Shown here: positions 1-9,067 of the stretch, one piece after another
Numbering within the stretch: position 1 is the first letter of the stretch
How the letters are laid out: each line of letters opens with the position of its first letter
From: Bradyrhizobium sp. 21
GTDB lineage: Bacteria; Pseudomonadota; Alphaproteobacteria; Rhizobiales; Xanthobacteraceae
Direction of reading: 5' to 3'
Assembly: GCF_023073335.1 (NCBI RefSeq)
Contig: NZ_JADPJG010000003.1
Coordinates: 445,076 to 509,075 of the forward strand
Length of the DNA: 64,000 bases
The notes under the pieces: generated by a model
What the model saw: the letters and a program-made list of their open reading frames with translations, nothing else
Database searches by the model: none
Told to the model about the DNA's origin: nothing
Translations under genes and position numbers: made by a program

Positions 1-63
1 GGCGGGCGGCTTTCCGCCGTCCGAAAATTGCGCGCCGCAGGCTTCGCAGGTCCAGAAGGGCAT
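1..63 (-). CDS. Partial zinc-ribbon protein (N-terminus only), possibly an MBL-fold hydrolase
   Basis: The minus strand from 63 to the left edge reads MPFWTCEACGAQFSDGGKPP in one open frame. The CxxC knuckle followed by an acidic/Pro stretch resembles the rubredoxin-like N-terminus seen on some alphaproteobacterial metallo-beta-lactamase-fold proteins; that family assignment is from memory of such N-termini and rests on only 21 codons. An alternative start two codons upstream (ATG at 69) is possible. It would be divergent from the MFS gene at 250. The rest of the gene lies outside the window. Confidence 0.5.
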   Translation of the reverse strand, partial: MPFWTCEACGAQFSDGGKPPA

Positions 64-249
64 GGCCATGATCCAGAAGGAGACCGTAACGGCAATGACA
101 TGACATCGCGGTCCTCCGATCGCAAGTGCGGACGGAACCAACGTGATGAGCGCAGGTTACATTTTGGTCCACCCCCGGGCCACCCGGGCCCGCGATCTCC
201 GCCTCATGCGGGATCTCATTCGATCGGCAGCTTCACGTTCAGCGTCTCG

Positions 250-1446
250 ATGGCATCGTGCTCCCCCTTCCGAATCTGGCCCCTCTACGCAGTCAACTTC
301 TTCATGGCCGACATGCAGTCGGGCATCGGACCGTTCATCGGTGTGTTCCTGCAGGAGCGCGGCTGGGCGACCGGGCTGATCGGCACCGCGATGACGATCG
401 GCAATGTCGCGGGCATGCTGGTCACGACCCCGATCGGCGGCTTCATCGACTCCAGCCGCAACAAGCGGCTGTGGGTCGTCATCCCCGGCATCTGCGTGGT
501 CCTTGCCTCCGCGGTCATCCTGATCTCGCAAAACTTCTGGGCGGTGACGTTCTCGCAGGTCGCCCAATCGCTGGCGAGCGCCGCGATCGTGCCGGCGGTC
601 ACGGGCATCACGCTCGGCATCGCCAGGCAGAAGGGCTTTAATGCGCTGAACGGACGCAACCAGGCCTTCAACCATGCCGGCAACATGGTCGGCGCGGCGC
701 TGTCGGGCTATCTCGGCTATAAGTTCGGCTACATCTCCGTGTTCGTGCTGGCAGCCGTCTTCGGCGCCATCGCGATCGCCTGCGTGTTGATGATCCCGGC
801 CAAAGCGATCGACGACCGCGCCGCGCGCGGCAGCAAGGAGGACGATCCCGACAGCGCACCGGACGCGCTCACGATCCTGATCAAGCACCGGGCGCTGCTC
901 GTGCTGGCCCTCGCCCTCGCCTTGTTTCACCTCGGCAACGCCGCGATCGTTCCGCTCTACAGTCTTGCGGCGGTGGCCGAAGGCCAGGCCAACGGCCCGA
1001 GCTTCGTCGCGACCACCGTGGTGATTGCACAAGGCGTCATGGTCATCACGTCGCTGATCGCGATGAAGGCCGCGAGCAAGCGCAACTACTGGCCGGTGAT
1101 CCTCGTGTCCTTCATGTTCCTGCCGATCCGCGGCGTGCTCGCCTTCTTCGTCACCGGATGGTGGGGCGTCGTGCCGATGCAGGTGCTTGACGGCATCGGT
1201 ACCGGGCTCCAGACGGTTGCCGTCCCCGGCATGGTCGCGCGCTCGCTCAACGGCACCGGCCGCATCAATCTCGGCCAGGGCGCCGTCATCACCGTGCAGG
1301 GCGTCGGCGCCAGCCTGAGTCCCGCACTCGGCGGCTGGATCGCGCAATGGATCGGCTATGGACCGACCTTCCTGCTGCTCGGCGGCTTCGGCCTCGCGTC
1401 CATGGCCCTGTGGTTCGCGTTCGGCGCGGCTGTAAAGAAGTATTGA
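250..1446 (+). CDS. MFS transporter
   Basis: An integral inner-membrane carrier of the major facilitator superfamily, about 398 residues, with roughly 12 hydrophobic segments and paired halves separated by a charged loop near residue 200 (around AKAIDDRAARGSKEDD). The substrate is not evident. The frame is open upstream to 28, but the residues before MASCSPFRIWPLY are not membrane-like and the first helix (YAVNFFMADMQSGIGPF) follows this Met, so the ATG at 250 is preferred; no strong ribosome-binding site is visible there. It converges on the oxidoreductase gene at 1514 with a 67-base gap holding a small GGCGAG/CTCGCC inverted repeat. Confidence 0.8.
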   Translation: MASCSPFRIWPLYAVNFFMADMQSGIGPFIGVFLQERGWATGLIGTAMTIGNVAGMLVTTPIGGFIDSSRNKRLWVVIPGICVVLASAVILISQNFWAVTFSQVAQSLASAAIVPAVTGITLGIARQKGFNALNGRNQAFNHAGNMVGAALSGYLGYKFGYISVFVLAAVFGAIAIACVLMIPAKAIDDRAARGSKEDDPDSAPDALTILIKHRALLVLALALALFHLGNAAIVPLYSLAAVAEGQANGPSFVATTVVIAQGVMVITSLIAMKAASKRNYWPVILVSFMFLPIRGVLAFFVTGWWGVVPMQVLDGIGTGLQTVAVPGMVARSLNGTGRINLGQGAVITVQGVGASLSPALGGWIAQWIGYGPTFLLLGGFGLASMALWFAFGAAVKKY

Positions 1447-1513
1447 GTCCCGCCCTCTCAGCCGTCACTACGATGTGGGCGAGTTGCGCGCTGCAGCTCT
1501 CGCCGAATTCCGC

Positions 1514-2521
1514 TCAACCAAACTCCACCACGATCTTGCCGAAATGGCCGCCCTGCTGCATCAACCGCAACGCGTTGGGCACGGCATCGAAGGCAAAACT
1601 GCGGTCGATCACCGGCTTCATGCCATTGCGACCGATCGCGGCCGTCATACCCTCGAACATACGGCGGCTGCCGACGGAGAGGCCGATGACGTGCAAATTC
1701 TTGGAGAACAGGCTCGGGATCGCGATCTGCTGCGAGAAGCCGGAGAGCACGCCAATCACCAGAATGGTACCGCCGACCCGCGCCGCCTCGAGTGACTGCG
1801 CAAACGTGTCCTTGCCGCCGACCTCGACGACGTGGTCAACGCCGCCGCCGGTCCACTCTGAAGCGGCCTTGCCCCACTCAGGAACCGAGCGATAGTTGAT
1901 CGTGTGATCGGCCCCGAGCGCCTTGGCGCGTTCGAGCTTCTCATCGCTCGATGAGGTCACGATCACGCTCGCGCCGGCAAGTTTGGCAAATTGCAATGCG
2001 AAGATCGACACGCCGCCGGTGCCCTGCACCAGAACCGTGTCGCCGGGCTGCACCTTGGCCTCCTCGAACAGCGCGCGCCAGGCGGTAAGCCCGGCGCAGG
2101 GCAGCGTCGCCGCTTCCTGGAACGAGAGATGCGAGGGAATGTGGCCCACACCCGCCGCGTCGAGCAGCATGACTTCCTGCAACACACCTGGACGCGTGCC
2201 GCCGAGCGCATAGCGCCGGCTCGCGGCCGAGACCTTCCCATCGATCCACGACTGGAAGAACATCGGACAGACGCGATCGCCTACCGCGATGCGGACGACG
2301 CCATCACCCGCGGCGATCACCTCGCCGGCGCCATCGGAGAACGGGATCAGCGGCAATCTGCTGACGCCGCCCTTGCCCTGTACCGTGAGCAGATCGCGAT
2401 AATTCAGCGATGCCGCCCGCATGCGCACCGCGACCTGCCCCGGACCGGGCTTGGGCTCGGGTAGATCCGCGAGCTCCATGCCCTCGATCGACCAGTCGCG
2501 CGCGATTTGCCAGACTTTCAT
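1514..2521 (-). CDS. Zinc-independent NAD(P)-dependent alcohol dehydrogenase / quinone oxidoreductase (MDR family)
   Basis: A 335-residue medium-chain dehydrogenase/reductase. The N-terminal GroES-like part (YRDLLTVQGKGG, then PFSDGAGEVIAAG) is followed by a Rossmann domain with VLVQGTGGVSIFALQFAK. The zinc-ligand Cys/His residues of classical alcohol dehydrogenases are absent from the usual positions, which points to the quinone-oxidoreductase-like branch using NADPH. The start at 2521 (MKVWQIARDW) matches the usual family N-terminus; the longer frame upstream encodes low-complexity Arg/Ser-rich shadow sequence from the next gene. It lies 16 bases downstream of the acyl-CoA synthetase stop, so co-transcription is likely and the two may act in one acid or aldehyde catabolic route. 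The substrate is unknown. Confidence 0.85.
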   Translation of the reverse strand: MKVWQIARDWSIEGMELADLPEPKPGPGQVAVRMRAASLNYRDLLTVQGKGGVSRLPLIPFSDGAGEVIAAGDGVVRIAVGDRVCPMFFQSWIDGKVSAASRRYALGGTRPGVLQEVMLLDAAGVGHIPSHLSFQEAATLPCAGLTAWRALFEEAKVQPGDTVLVQGTGGVSIFALQFAKLAGASVIVTSSSDEKLERAKALGADHTINYRSVPEWGKAASEWTGGGVDHVVEVGGKDTFAQSLEAARVGGTILVIGVLSGFSQQIAIPSLFSKNLHVIGLSVGSRRMFEGMTAAIGRNGMKPVIDRSFAFDAVPNALRLMQQGGHFGKIVVEFG

Positions 2522-2537
2522 GGTCAGGCGCTCCGCG

Positions 2538-4151
2538 TCAGGTCCCAAAATTCTTCTGGATCGCCTTGTCGAGCGTCTCGCTCCCGACGATGCGCTGGCG
2601 CAGCTCGCGCTTGAGCAGCTTGCCGCTCGGGTTCTTCGGCAGGGCATCGACGAAGATGACGCGCTTGGGCACCTTGAAATGCGCCATCTGGCCGGCGCAG
2701 TGCTTGATGACGGATTCTTCGTCGAGCTTCTCGCCGCTCTTGACCACGACGATGGCGGTGACCGCCTCGATCCAGCGCGGATCGGGCAGGCCGACGACCG
2801 CGACCTCGGACACCGCAGGAATGCGATAGACCATCTCCTCGACCTCGCGGCTCGCAACATTTTCGCCGCCGGTCTTGATCATGTCCTTGACCCGATCGAC
2901 CACGGTGATGTGGCCCTCTTCGTCGACGGTAGCGAGATCGCCGGAGTGAAACCAGCCGCCGGAGAACGCCGCCGCCGTCTTGACGGGATCGTTGTAATAA
3001 CCGGAGAGCAGATGCGGTGAGCGGTGCACGATCTCGCCGACCTCGCCGACCCTGACATCCTCCATTGCGGTGCTGACCACCCGGGTCTCGACATTGAGCA
3101 CGGGCTTGCCGGCCGAGCCGGCCTTGCGCAACTGGTCCGCAGGACCCAGCACCGTTGCCAGTGGCGCGATCTCGGTCTGGCCGTAGAAGTTCCAGAACTT
3201 TACATTCGGCAAACGGCGCTGAAGTTCGAGCAGCACCTCCACCGGCATGATCGAGGCGCCGTAATAGCCCTTCTGCAGCGTCGACAGGTCGGCCTTGTCG
3301 AAATACGGAGAACGCAGCATCGCGATCCAGATCGTCGGCGGCGCGAAGAAAGACGTGATCTTGTGCGCCTGGATCAAGGACAGAATGTTGTCGGCGCTCG
3401 GCTTGCCCGTGATCACGCCGGAGGCGCCGAGATAGATCTGCGGTCCCAGGAACACGTCGAGCTGGGCGCAGTGATAGAGCGGCAACGCGTGCAGGAACTT
3501 GTCGTCCGCGCTCATGCCGCCGTCGATGATGCAACTGACATATTGCCACATCACGGCATCATGGGTCAGCATCGCGCCCTTGGGCAGGGACTCCGTGCCG
3601 CTGGTGTAGACGATCTGCGCGAGATCGCGGCTGTCGACGGACGCCTCCAGGAACGAGCCGTCGGGGCTGAGGAGATCGTCGAAGGTGGTGAGGCCCGCAG
3701 GCGCCGTGGCGGGATCCTCGCCCGGCAGCCAGATCATCTTCTCGACCGCGCAATCCCTGGCGCTGGCCGCGCGCGCGGGCTCGACGAAATCAGGACCGGC
3801 CGCAAGCAGCTTTGCGCCGGAGCTTTTCAGGATGAAATTGATCTCGTCCGGATTGAGCATGAAGTTGATCGGCACCAGCACCGCGCCGATCCGGGCCACC
3901 GCGAACCGGAGCGCCGCAAAGGCGTGCGAATTGCGCGAAAGCACGGCGAGGCGGTCGCCCTTCTTGACGCCGAGGCCGAGCAGACCGCGGCCGAGCCGGT
4001 TGCAGATCGCGTCCATCTCGGCAAACGTCCAGCTTGCATTGCCGCAGCTCACCGCGAGCCTGCCCGGGTCGCGGCCCGCCGAACGGCGCAGGAGGTCGCC
4101 GATGGAATGCTCGCGCGCCTTCGAGATGGTGGCTGTAAGATCGCTCGGCAT
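2538..4151 (-). CDS. Acyl-CoA synthetase (AMP-binding, ANL superfamily)
   Basis: A 537-residue adenylate-forming enzyme that activates a carboxylic acid to its CoA thioester with ATP. Visible motifs are the phosphate loop TSGTESLPKG, the adenine/Mg motif FYGQTE, the hinge region SGDLATVDEEGHITVVDR followed by KDMIKTGGENV, and the C-terminal catalytic Lys in PSGKLLKRELR. The ATG at 4151 is chosen because AGGGG lies 7 bases upstream; an ATG two codons earlier and a longer frame to 4319 are less likely. It is probably the first gene of an operon with the oxidoreductase at 1514. Substrate class (medium-chain, aromatic or other) cannot be told from sequence. Confidence 0.88.
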   Translation of the reverse strand: MPSDLTATISKAREHSIGDLLRRSAGRDPGRLAVSCGNASWTFAEMDAICNRLGRGLLGLGVKKGDRLAVLSRNSHAFAALRFAVARIGAVLVPINFMLNPDEINFILKSSGAKLLAAGPDFVEPARAASARDCAVEKMIWLPGEDPATAPAGLTTFDDLLSPDGSFLEASVDSRDLAQIVYTSGTESLPKGAMLTHDAVMWQYVSCIIDGGMSADDKFLHALPLYHCAQLDVFLGPQIYLGASGVITGKPSADNILSLIQAHKITSFFAPPTIWIAMLRSPYFDKADLSTLQKGYYGASIMPVEVLLELQRRLPNVKFWNFYGQTEIAPLATVLGPADQLRKAGSAGKPVLNVETRVVSTAMEDVRVGEVGEIVHRSPHLLSGYYNDPVKTAAAFSGGWFHSGDLATVDEEGHITVVDRVKDMIKTGGENVASREVEEMVYRIPAVSEVAVVGLPDPRWIEAVTAIVVVKSGEKLDEESVIKHCAGQMAHFKVPKRVIFVDALPKNPSGKLLKRELRQRIVGSETLDKAIQKNFGT

Positions 4152-4363
4152 TTCCATTCCCCTGAACTCGCAGCTTGCGTGAGTGCCGGCCTCGACGATC
4201 ATGAGGTCTTCATCGACGCGCTTTCTAGGTTTGCGCGAAGCGTAGTCGGCGCTGTTGGCCGCGTCAAATTGGCTGCGCGATAACGCCATGACGCAAGAAT
4301 TGACCCGTTGCCGGGGCAAATTTAGGCTCGTGCACCAACTATAAAAAAATCGGGGGAAATGCC

Positions 4364-5569
4364 ATGTATCGGATCGCGCACGCCGCTTTCGCGGCCGGGC
4401 TGCTGTCTGCGTCCGTCATCAATCCCACCTCCGCCCAGCAGGCGCCGCTCAAGATCGGCGTGCTCTCCGATTTCTCCTCGGTCTATTCCGACATCGGCGG
4501 CCAGGGGAACGTCGAGGCCACCAAGATGGCGATCGAGGATTTTGGCGGGCAGATGTTCGGCAAGCCGATCGACATGGTCTCGGCCGACGTGCTGAACAAG
4601 CCCGACGTCGCCTCCACCATCGCGCGAAAGTGGTGGGAGACCGAAGGCGTCGACATGATCATCGACCTGCCGACATCGGCCACCGCGCTCGCGGTGATGG
4701 AGCTGTCGAAGCAGTACGAGAAGATCATGATCGTGACGGACGCGGCCAGCTCCGACATTACCGGAAAGTCCTGCTCGCCCTACACTGCGCACTGGACGTA
4801 CGACACCTATTCCAACGCACACACGGTCGGCAGCGCCATCGTCAAGAACGGCGGCGACAGCTGGTTTTTCCTCACCGCGGATTATGTGTTCGGCCACTCC
4901 ATCGAGCGCGACACCGGCGATGTCGTGAGGGCTGCCGGCGGCAAGGTGCTCGGCAGCGTCAAGCATCCGCTCAATACGGCCGATTTCTCGTCCTTCCTGC
5001 TTCAGGCCCAGGCCTCCAAGGCCAAGATCATCGGGCTGGCGAACGGCGGCGGCGACACCATCAATGCGATCAAGCAGGCCGGCGAGTTCGGCGTCGTCGC
5101 CGGCGGCCAGAACCTGGCTGCGATCGTGATGTTCATCTCCGACGTGCACAGCCTCGGGCTGAAGCTCGCACAGGGCCTGATCATCACCGAGGCCTATTAC
5201 TGGGACCTCAACGACAAGACCCGCGCCTTCGGCAAGCGTTTTCAGGAGCGTGTCAAACGCATGCCGACGATGAACCAGGCCGCGACCTACAGCGCGACGC
5301 TGCATTACCTGAAGGCGGTGCAGGCCACCGGCACAAGGGACACGAAGACGGTGATGGCCAAAATGCGCGAGCTGCCGGTGAAGGATGCCTTCACCGACAA
5401 TGGCACACTCCGCGAGGACGGCCGCATGGTGCACAGCATGTACCTGTTCCAGGTGAAGAAGCCGGAGGAATCGAAGGGGCCGTGGGATTACTACAAGTTG
5501 CTGGCCGAGGTGGCCGCCGACCAGGCGTTTCGGCCGCTGAAGGATGGCGGCTGTCCGTTGGTGAAGTGA
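4364..5569 (+). CDS. ABC transporter substrate-binding protein, branched-chain amino acid (LivJ/Peripla_BP_6) type
   Basis: A 401-residue periplasmic binding protein. A signal peptide (MYRIAHAAFAAGLLSASVIN, cleavage near TSAQQAP) precedes the typical start of the type I fold, LKIGVLSDFSSVYSDIGGQG. Family hallmarks include a YDTYSNAHTVGSAIVKNGG segment and a C-terminal VKKPEESKGPWDYYK. A GGGGGAAATGCC stretch immediately precedes the ATG. No permease or ATPase genes flank it, so it is an orphan; such proteins in Bradyrhizobium often bind aromatic acids, amides or amino acids and share a distant permease. It is divergent from the acyl-CoA synthetase and followed by a strong hairpin at 5667. Confidence 0.88.
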   Translation: MYRIAHAAFAAGLLSASVINPTSAQQAPLKIGVLSDFSSVYSDIGGQGNVEATKMAIEDFGGQMFGKPIDMVSADVLNKPDVASTIARKWWETEGVDMIIDLPTSATALAVMELSKQYEKIMIVTDAASSDITGKSCSPYTAHWTYDTYSNAHTVGSAIVKNGGDSWFFLTADYVFGHSIERDTGDVVRAAGGKVLGSVKHPLNTADFSSFLLQAQASKAKIIGLANGGGDTINAIKQAGEFGVVAGGQNLAAIVMFISDVHSLGLKLAQGLIITEAYYWDLNDKTRAFGKRFQERVKRMPTMNQAATYSATLHYLKAVQATGTRDTKTVMAKMRELPVKDAFTDNGTLREDGRMVHSMYLFQVKKPEESKGPWDYYKLLAEVAADQAFRPLKDGGCPLVK

Positions 5570-5666
5570 GGCTCGACGAGGAGTGCCGGGCGGTAACCTT
5601 CCGGTACCCCGGAATGATACGGAGTTCCATGTTCGGAACCTGATAACCTTACGGCCTGTAGGTATG

Positions 5667-5703
5667 AGCCGCGCGCGCCCGACATGCGCGCGCGGCTTTG
5701 TTT
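5667..5703 (+). terminator. Rho-independent-like terminator after the binding-protein gene
   Basis: A perfect 12-bp GC stem (5667-5678 with 5686-5697, left arm AGCCGCGCGCGC) with a 7-base loop is followed by TTGTTT. It sits about 100 bases after the stop at 5569 and just before the TTG-started tadG-like gene, so it most likely ends the binding-protein transcript. The T-run is short and interrupted. Confidence 0.65.
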
Positions 5704-5725
5704 CATACCGATGTGAGTTTGTCCG

Positions 5726-6976
5726 TTGCGTATCAGAGCTCTTCGCACCTTCGGCCGCGACAATCGCGCCAACATCGCCGTCATCTTCGCGTTGGCGCTC
5801 GTTCCGATTCTCGGATTCGTCGGCGTCGCGATCGACTACACCATCGCCAACAAGCAGCGCACCAAGCTCCAGCAGGCGCTGGACCTCGCGCTGCTCGCCG
5901 GCGCGGCTGCGGGCAAGCAGTCGCTCGATTCCGGCGCCAGCCAGAGCACGGCAATCAGCGCGGCAAATGCCGCGGCCAGCAACATGTTCACGGGCAACAC
6001 ATCGGGCATCATCTCCCAGCTCGTCACGAACTTCACCGTGAACGGACTGACGCTGTCGGGAACCGGCAATGCCAGCACGAGCGTCACCACGAACTTCCTC
6101 GGACTGATGGGACACCCGAACCTGCAGATGTCGGTGGCGTCGAACACCGCGTCCTCGACGCAGCCCTATCAGAGCGTCTATCTCCTGGTCGACATCTCCT
6201 CGTCGATGCTGCTGCCTTCCACGCAGGCCGGCATCACGCAGATGGTCAATGGCACCGGCTGCGCGCTCGCCTGCCATGACCAGACCAACGGCACGGACTC
6301 CTATAGCTGGGCCCTGAACAGGGGCATCCAGCTGCGCTACCAGGTCGTGAACCAGGGCGTGCAGAACCTGCTGACCTATCTGAACAGCAAGACGACCTTC
6401 AAGAACTATGTGCGGGTCGGCCTTTGGTCATTCGACAGCTCGCTGACCCAGATGTCGGCCCTGACCTCGAACTTCACCTCGGTCTCCTACAATTTTCCGG
6501 CACCGGGACTGGCGAGCAACGACTCAGCCGCCGCGACGCCGTTCGACAGCCTGATCAACAATTTCGTCTCGATCGTCGGCAACGGCGGCGACGGCAGTTC
6601 GCTCTCCAGTCCGCAAAAGCTGGTGATCGTGGCGACCGACGGCGTCAACGATCCGACGCGCGCCTGGACCAGCCAGACCTCGCTGCGCTCGCAGGTGAAG
6701 GTGTTCGACACGAGCTTCTGCACGACCCTCAAGAGCAAGGGGGTCACCGTCGCGATCCTCAACACGCCCTATTATCCGATGACCTGGGACTGGGGCTACA
6801 ACGCGACGCTCGGCCAACCAGGCAGCCTCGGCGGGGCAACCCGCGTCGACGACATTCCGATCGCGCTGTCGGCCTGCGCCGGCAACTACTTCATCCGCAG
6901 CTCGGACCCGGCGGTCATCCAGACCGCGTTCACGACGCTGTTCGCCAAGGCCGCGCCCGTCCGCCTGACCAACTAG
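5726..6976 (+). CDS. TadG-like protein: TadE/G pilin-type N-terminus plus von Willebrand factor A domain
   Basis: A 416-residue protein. Residues about 9-60 (RDNRANIAVIFALALVPILG, then FVGVAIDYT and an amphipathic segment) form the TadE/TadG-type transmembrane N-terminus. A VWA domain starts near residue 150 with the MIDAS-like motif LLVDISSSM (D156, S158, S160). A Ser/Thr/Asn-rich stretch lies between. TadG proteins contribute to Flp pilus (tight adherence) assembly, but no other tad/cpa genes are nearby, so its role here is uncertain. The only in-frame start is the TTG at 5726, since the upstream ATG at 5711 is followed at once by TGA. It converges on the DUF2059 gene. Confidence 0.75.
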   Translation: MRIRALRTFGRDNRANIAVIFALALVPILGFVGVAIDYTIANKQRTKLQQALDLALLAGAAAGKQSLDSGASQSTAISAANAAASNMFTGNTSGIISQLVTNFTVNGLTLSGTGNASTSVTTNFLGLMGHPNLQMSVASNTASSTQPYQSVYLLVDISSSMLLPSTQAGITQMVNGTGCALACHDQTNGTDSYSWALNRGIQLRYQVVNQGVQNLLTYLNSKTTFKNYVRVGLWSFDSSLTQMSALTSNFTSVSYNFPAPGLASNDSAAATPFDSLINNFVSIVGNGGDGSSLSSPQKLVIVATDGVNDPTRAWTSQTSLRSQVKVFDTSFCTTLKSKGVTVAILNTPYYPMTWDWGYNATLGQPGSLGGATRVDDIPIALSACAGNYFIRSSDPAVIQTAFTTLFAKAAPVRLTN

Positions 6977-7019
6977 GCCGAGGGAGACCGCCGTCCCGCA
7001 GCCCGGGCCCGCCAACGGC

Positions 7020-7508
7020 TCAGAGCTTGTGCCCCTTCTGGCGCAGCGCCTCGACCAGGCGCTGCTTCAGTTCGTCGGCAGCCTTCAGGCTGACGTCCTG
7101 GCCGATCTGCACGCCTGCCTGCGCCAGCGCACCCGACTTCTCCAGAAACTTCATCCCGGCCGGCTCGGCATAGAAGGCCTCGATCCGTCGAAGCTCATCG
7201 ATGGTGAAGCTTTGGGCATAGAGGGCGGCGACCTGGTCGATCATCGACGTCAGGGCCGGGGTGTAGATCTCGGAGCCGGGTGCCGTCATCGCGTCATAGT
7301 CGCGCTCGATCTCCGGCCTGTCCTGCGCGATCACGGGCCGGAGCTTGAGCAGGAGTTGCGGCAACAGCGCGCGATATTGATCCGCGATCTTCAAGGTGAC
7401 CACGAGCTTGCGCGCCGCGCTCATCGCCTCCGGCGACGGCGCCTCTGCCGATGCACCACAGACGAGAAGCAGGAGCGCGCCGGCGATCGTCAACAAACGT
7501 CTGGACAT
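7020..7508 (-). CDS. DUF2059 domain-containing exported protein
   Basis: A 162-residue protein with a clear signal peptide (MSRRLLTIAGALLLLVCGAS, cleavage after SAEA). The mature part is helical, with the DUF2059 pattern around FTIDELRRIEAFYAEPAGMK followed by FLEK. Function of the family is not established; members are periplasmic or envelope-associated. The frame is open further upstream to 7838, but that part is a shadow of opgC, and the signal peptide fixes the start at 7508. It lies 32 bases downstream of opgC and may be co-transcribed with it. Confidence 0.8.
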   Translation of the reverse strand: MSRRLLTIAGALLLLVCGASAEAPSPEAMSAARKLVVTLKIADQYRALLPQLLLKLRPVIAQDRPEIERDYDAMTAPGSEIYTPALTSMIDQVAALYAQSFTIDELRRIEAFYAEPAGMKFLEKSGALAQAGVQIGQDVSLKAADELKQRLVEALRQKGHKL

Positions 7509-7540
7509 GAACCTCTCCACGAGATGCAGGCTGGCGATGC

Positions 7541-8743
7541 TCAACGACCGGCAGTTGCCGCCGGCGCGCTCTCCAATGTGGTGTCGGCCTCCTCGACCTC
7601 CGTCACCTTCACGAACAGGTTCGGCACCCGCCCGGCCCGATTGAGCAGCCAAGCCGCGCCGATCATAATGGCGATGCCGACCGCGGAGACCGCGAGCTGC
7701 TCCCAGACGCCCTTGGTGTATTGCGTCAGGATCCAGTGCGCCGAGAACGACAGGAATACGCCGAGGCAGAAGATCGGCAGCGAATGCTGGCCGCAGAGGA
7801 TGACGGGGCGCAGCCACGCCGTATGCAGCGCCCGCCATTTGCGCGAGACGAAATAAGTGACCCAGATCGCCAGCGCCAGGAAATGTGTGAAGCGCAGCAT
7901 GTCGAGATCGGTCTTGTCGATCGGGTAGATCAGCTTGATCATCGATTTAGGGATCAGGGCCTCGAGCGCGGGGACGTGCCAAGTCATCACGATCAGGAGC
8001 GCGAAGACGAGCCAGACCGCGGCAATCCCCATGACCGCTTTCGACCACACCCAGGTCGCGACCTTGTCGATCTGGCCGATGCCGCACCAGGCTGCGAACA
8101 CGAACATCAGCTGCCAGCAGAACGGGTTGAAGTACCAGGTCGTGCCGGGCGGATAGGAGGCGATGTTCCAGTCGAACCAGCGCGACAGCACATAGAGCAC
8201 GACGGAGGCGGCGAGCGTCAGGTTCGGCCGGCGTACCAGGCACCAGACGATGAAGGGCGAGGCGAACACCAGCGTGATGTAGAGCGGCAGCACGTCGAGA
8301 TTGACCGGCTTGTATTTCAGCAGGATCGCCTGGCCGATCAGCTCGTCGGGATGCGACAGGAAGTTGAAGACGTTGAACTCGTGCTCGTACATCGGGTTGT
8401 CGAAGCGGCGCGCGGTGCGGGCGATCTGCGCCGTGAACAGCAGGAACAGCATGATATGGGCGACATACATCTCGGCGGCGCGCCGCCACAGCCGCTTCAG
8501 CGCGGCGAGAAACCAGCCGCCGGCGACGATCGGCCCGTAGATCCAGCCGACCAGATAACCGGAGATGAAGACGAAGAACTCGGCGGCATCGCTGAAGCCG
8601 TAATTGCGCAAGGTCAGCCAGGCCACGACGTCATGCGGGATGTGATCGAGGAAGATCATCCACAGACCGATGCCGCGGAAGAGATCGAGCCGCAGGTCGC
8701 GCTCGACCGGCGCAAGCAGAGCTGACTGGTCCCGTGTGATCAT
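7541..8743 (-). CDS. opgC: OpgC family membrane acyltransferase (osmoregulated periplasmic glucan modification)
   Basis: A 400-residue polytopic membrane protein with about 10 hydrophobic segments. The OpgC hallmarks are the opening LRLDLFRGIGLWMIFLDHIP, the FVFISGYLVG segment and a TWYFNPFCWQLMFVFAAW segment. The family transfers succinyl or similar substituents to periplasmic glucans at the inner membrane. The ATG at 8743 follows a GAGGCGGGG ribosome-binding sequence; an ATG eight codons earlier (8767) is the alternative. No opgG/opgH or ndv genes are nearby. Upstream lies a 324-base gap holding the probable promoter. Confidence 0.87.
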   Translation of the reverse strand: MITRDQSALLAPVERDLRLDLFRGIGLWMIFLDHIPHDVVAWLTLRNYGFSDAAEFFVFISGYLVGWIYGPIVAGGWFLAALKRLWRRAAEMYVAHIMLFLLFTAQIARTARRFDNPMYEHEFNVFNFLSHPDELIGQAILLKYKPVNLDVLPLYITLVFASPFIVWCLVRRPNLTLAASVVLYVLSRWFDWNIASYPPGTTWYFNPFCWQLMFVFAAWCGIGQIDKVATWVWSKAVMGIAAVWLVFALLIVMTWHVPALEALIPKSMIKLIYPIDKTDLDMLRFTHFLALAIWVTYFVSRKWRALHTAWLRPVILCGQHSLPIFCLGVFLSFSAHWILTQYTKGVWEQLAVSAVGIAIMIGAAWLLNRAGRVPNLFVKVTEVEEADTTLESAPAATAGR

Positions 8744-9067
8744 GACCCCGCCTCGTTCGGTGGGCATCGCGCCGTCGCGGCGCCGAAAAATCGGATGCTA
8801 AAAAGCTTAAATCAAAAGTAACCTGGCCCTGCGGCTAGGGCCAACGGTAGCCGACCTTGGTGTGCGCGCAAGGGACTTTGTCATCGGAGCGGACCGCAAG
8901 CGTGCCGTGCTCTGCGTTGCACAACGGCAGGTCCTTCAAAGAAGGACTTGCAAAAAGGGGTGAAAACAACCCCATGCACAGTAGCTAAGCCCTTGCTTCG
9001 CCAGCTGGATTTATTTGACGCGTCGGGCAGATATCGGCCGCGGCGGCGGGTCGGACCGGGAGCACAG
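8744..9067. other. Intergenic region with two small hairpins
   Basis: This gap between the cyclase/AAA gene and opgC (both on the minus strand) carries no convincing gene. It holds an inverted repeat GTCCTTC-AAA-GAAGGAC (8931-8947) and a second one GGGGT...ACCCC (8957-8973). Neither is followed by a T-run, so neither is a clear terminator. The opgC promoter should lie near 8750-8830, where the DNA is locally A/T-rich. Confidence 0.5.

Noticed and set aside
157..1347. Long minus-strand open frame opposite the MFS gene
   Set aside because: Its product is Asp/Arg/His-rich low-complexity sequence typical of antisense frames in high-GC DNA, while the plus strand encodes clear membrane helices.
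3024..4283. 419-codon plus-strand frame opposite the acyl-CoA synthetase
   Set aside because: It has no family motifs and is a GC-driven shadow; the minus-strand frame has all ANL motifs.
4322..6277. 651-codon minus-strand frame spanning the binding protein and TadG-like genes
   Set aside because: It crosses the terminator at 5667 and covers two well-supported plus-strand genes; composition is shadow-like.
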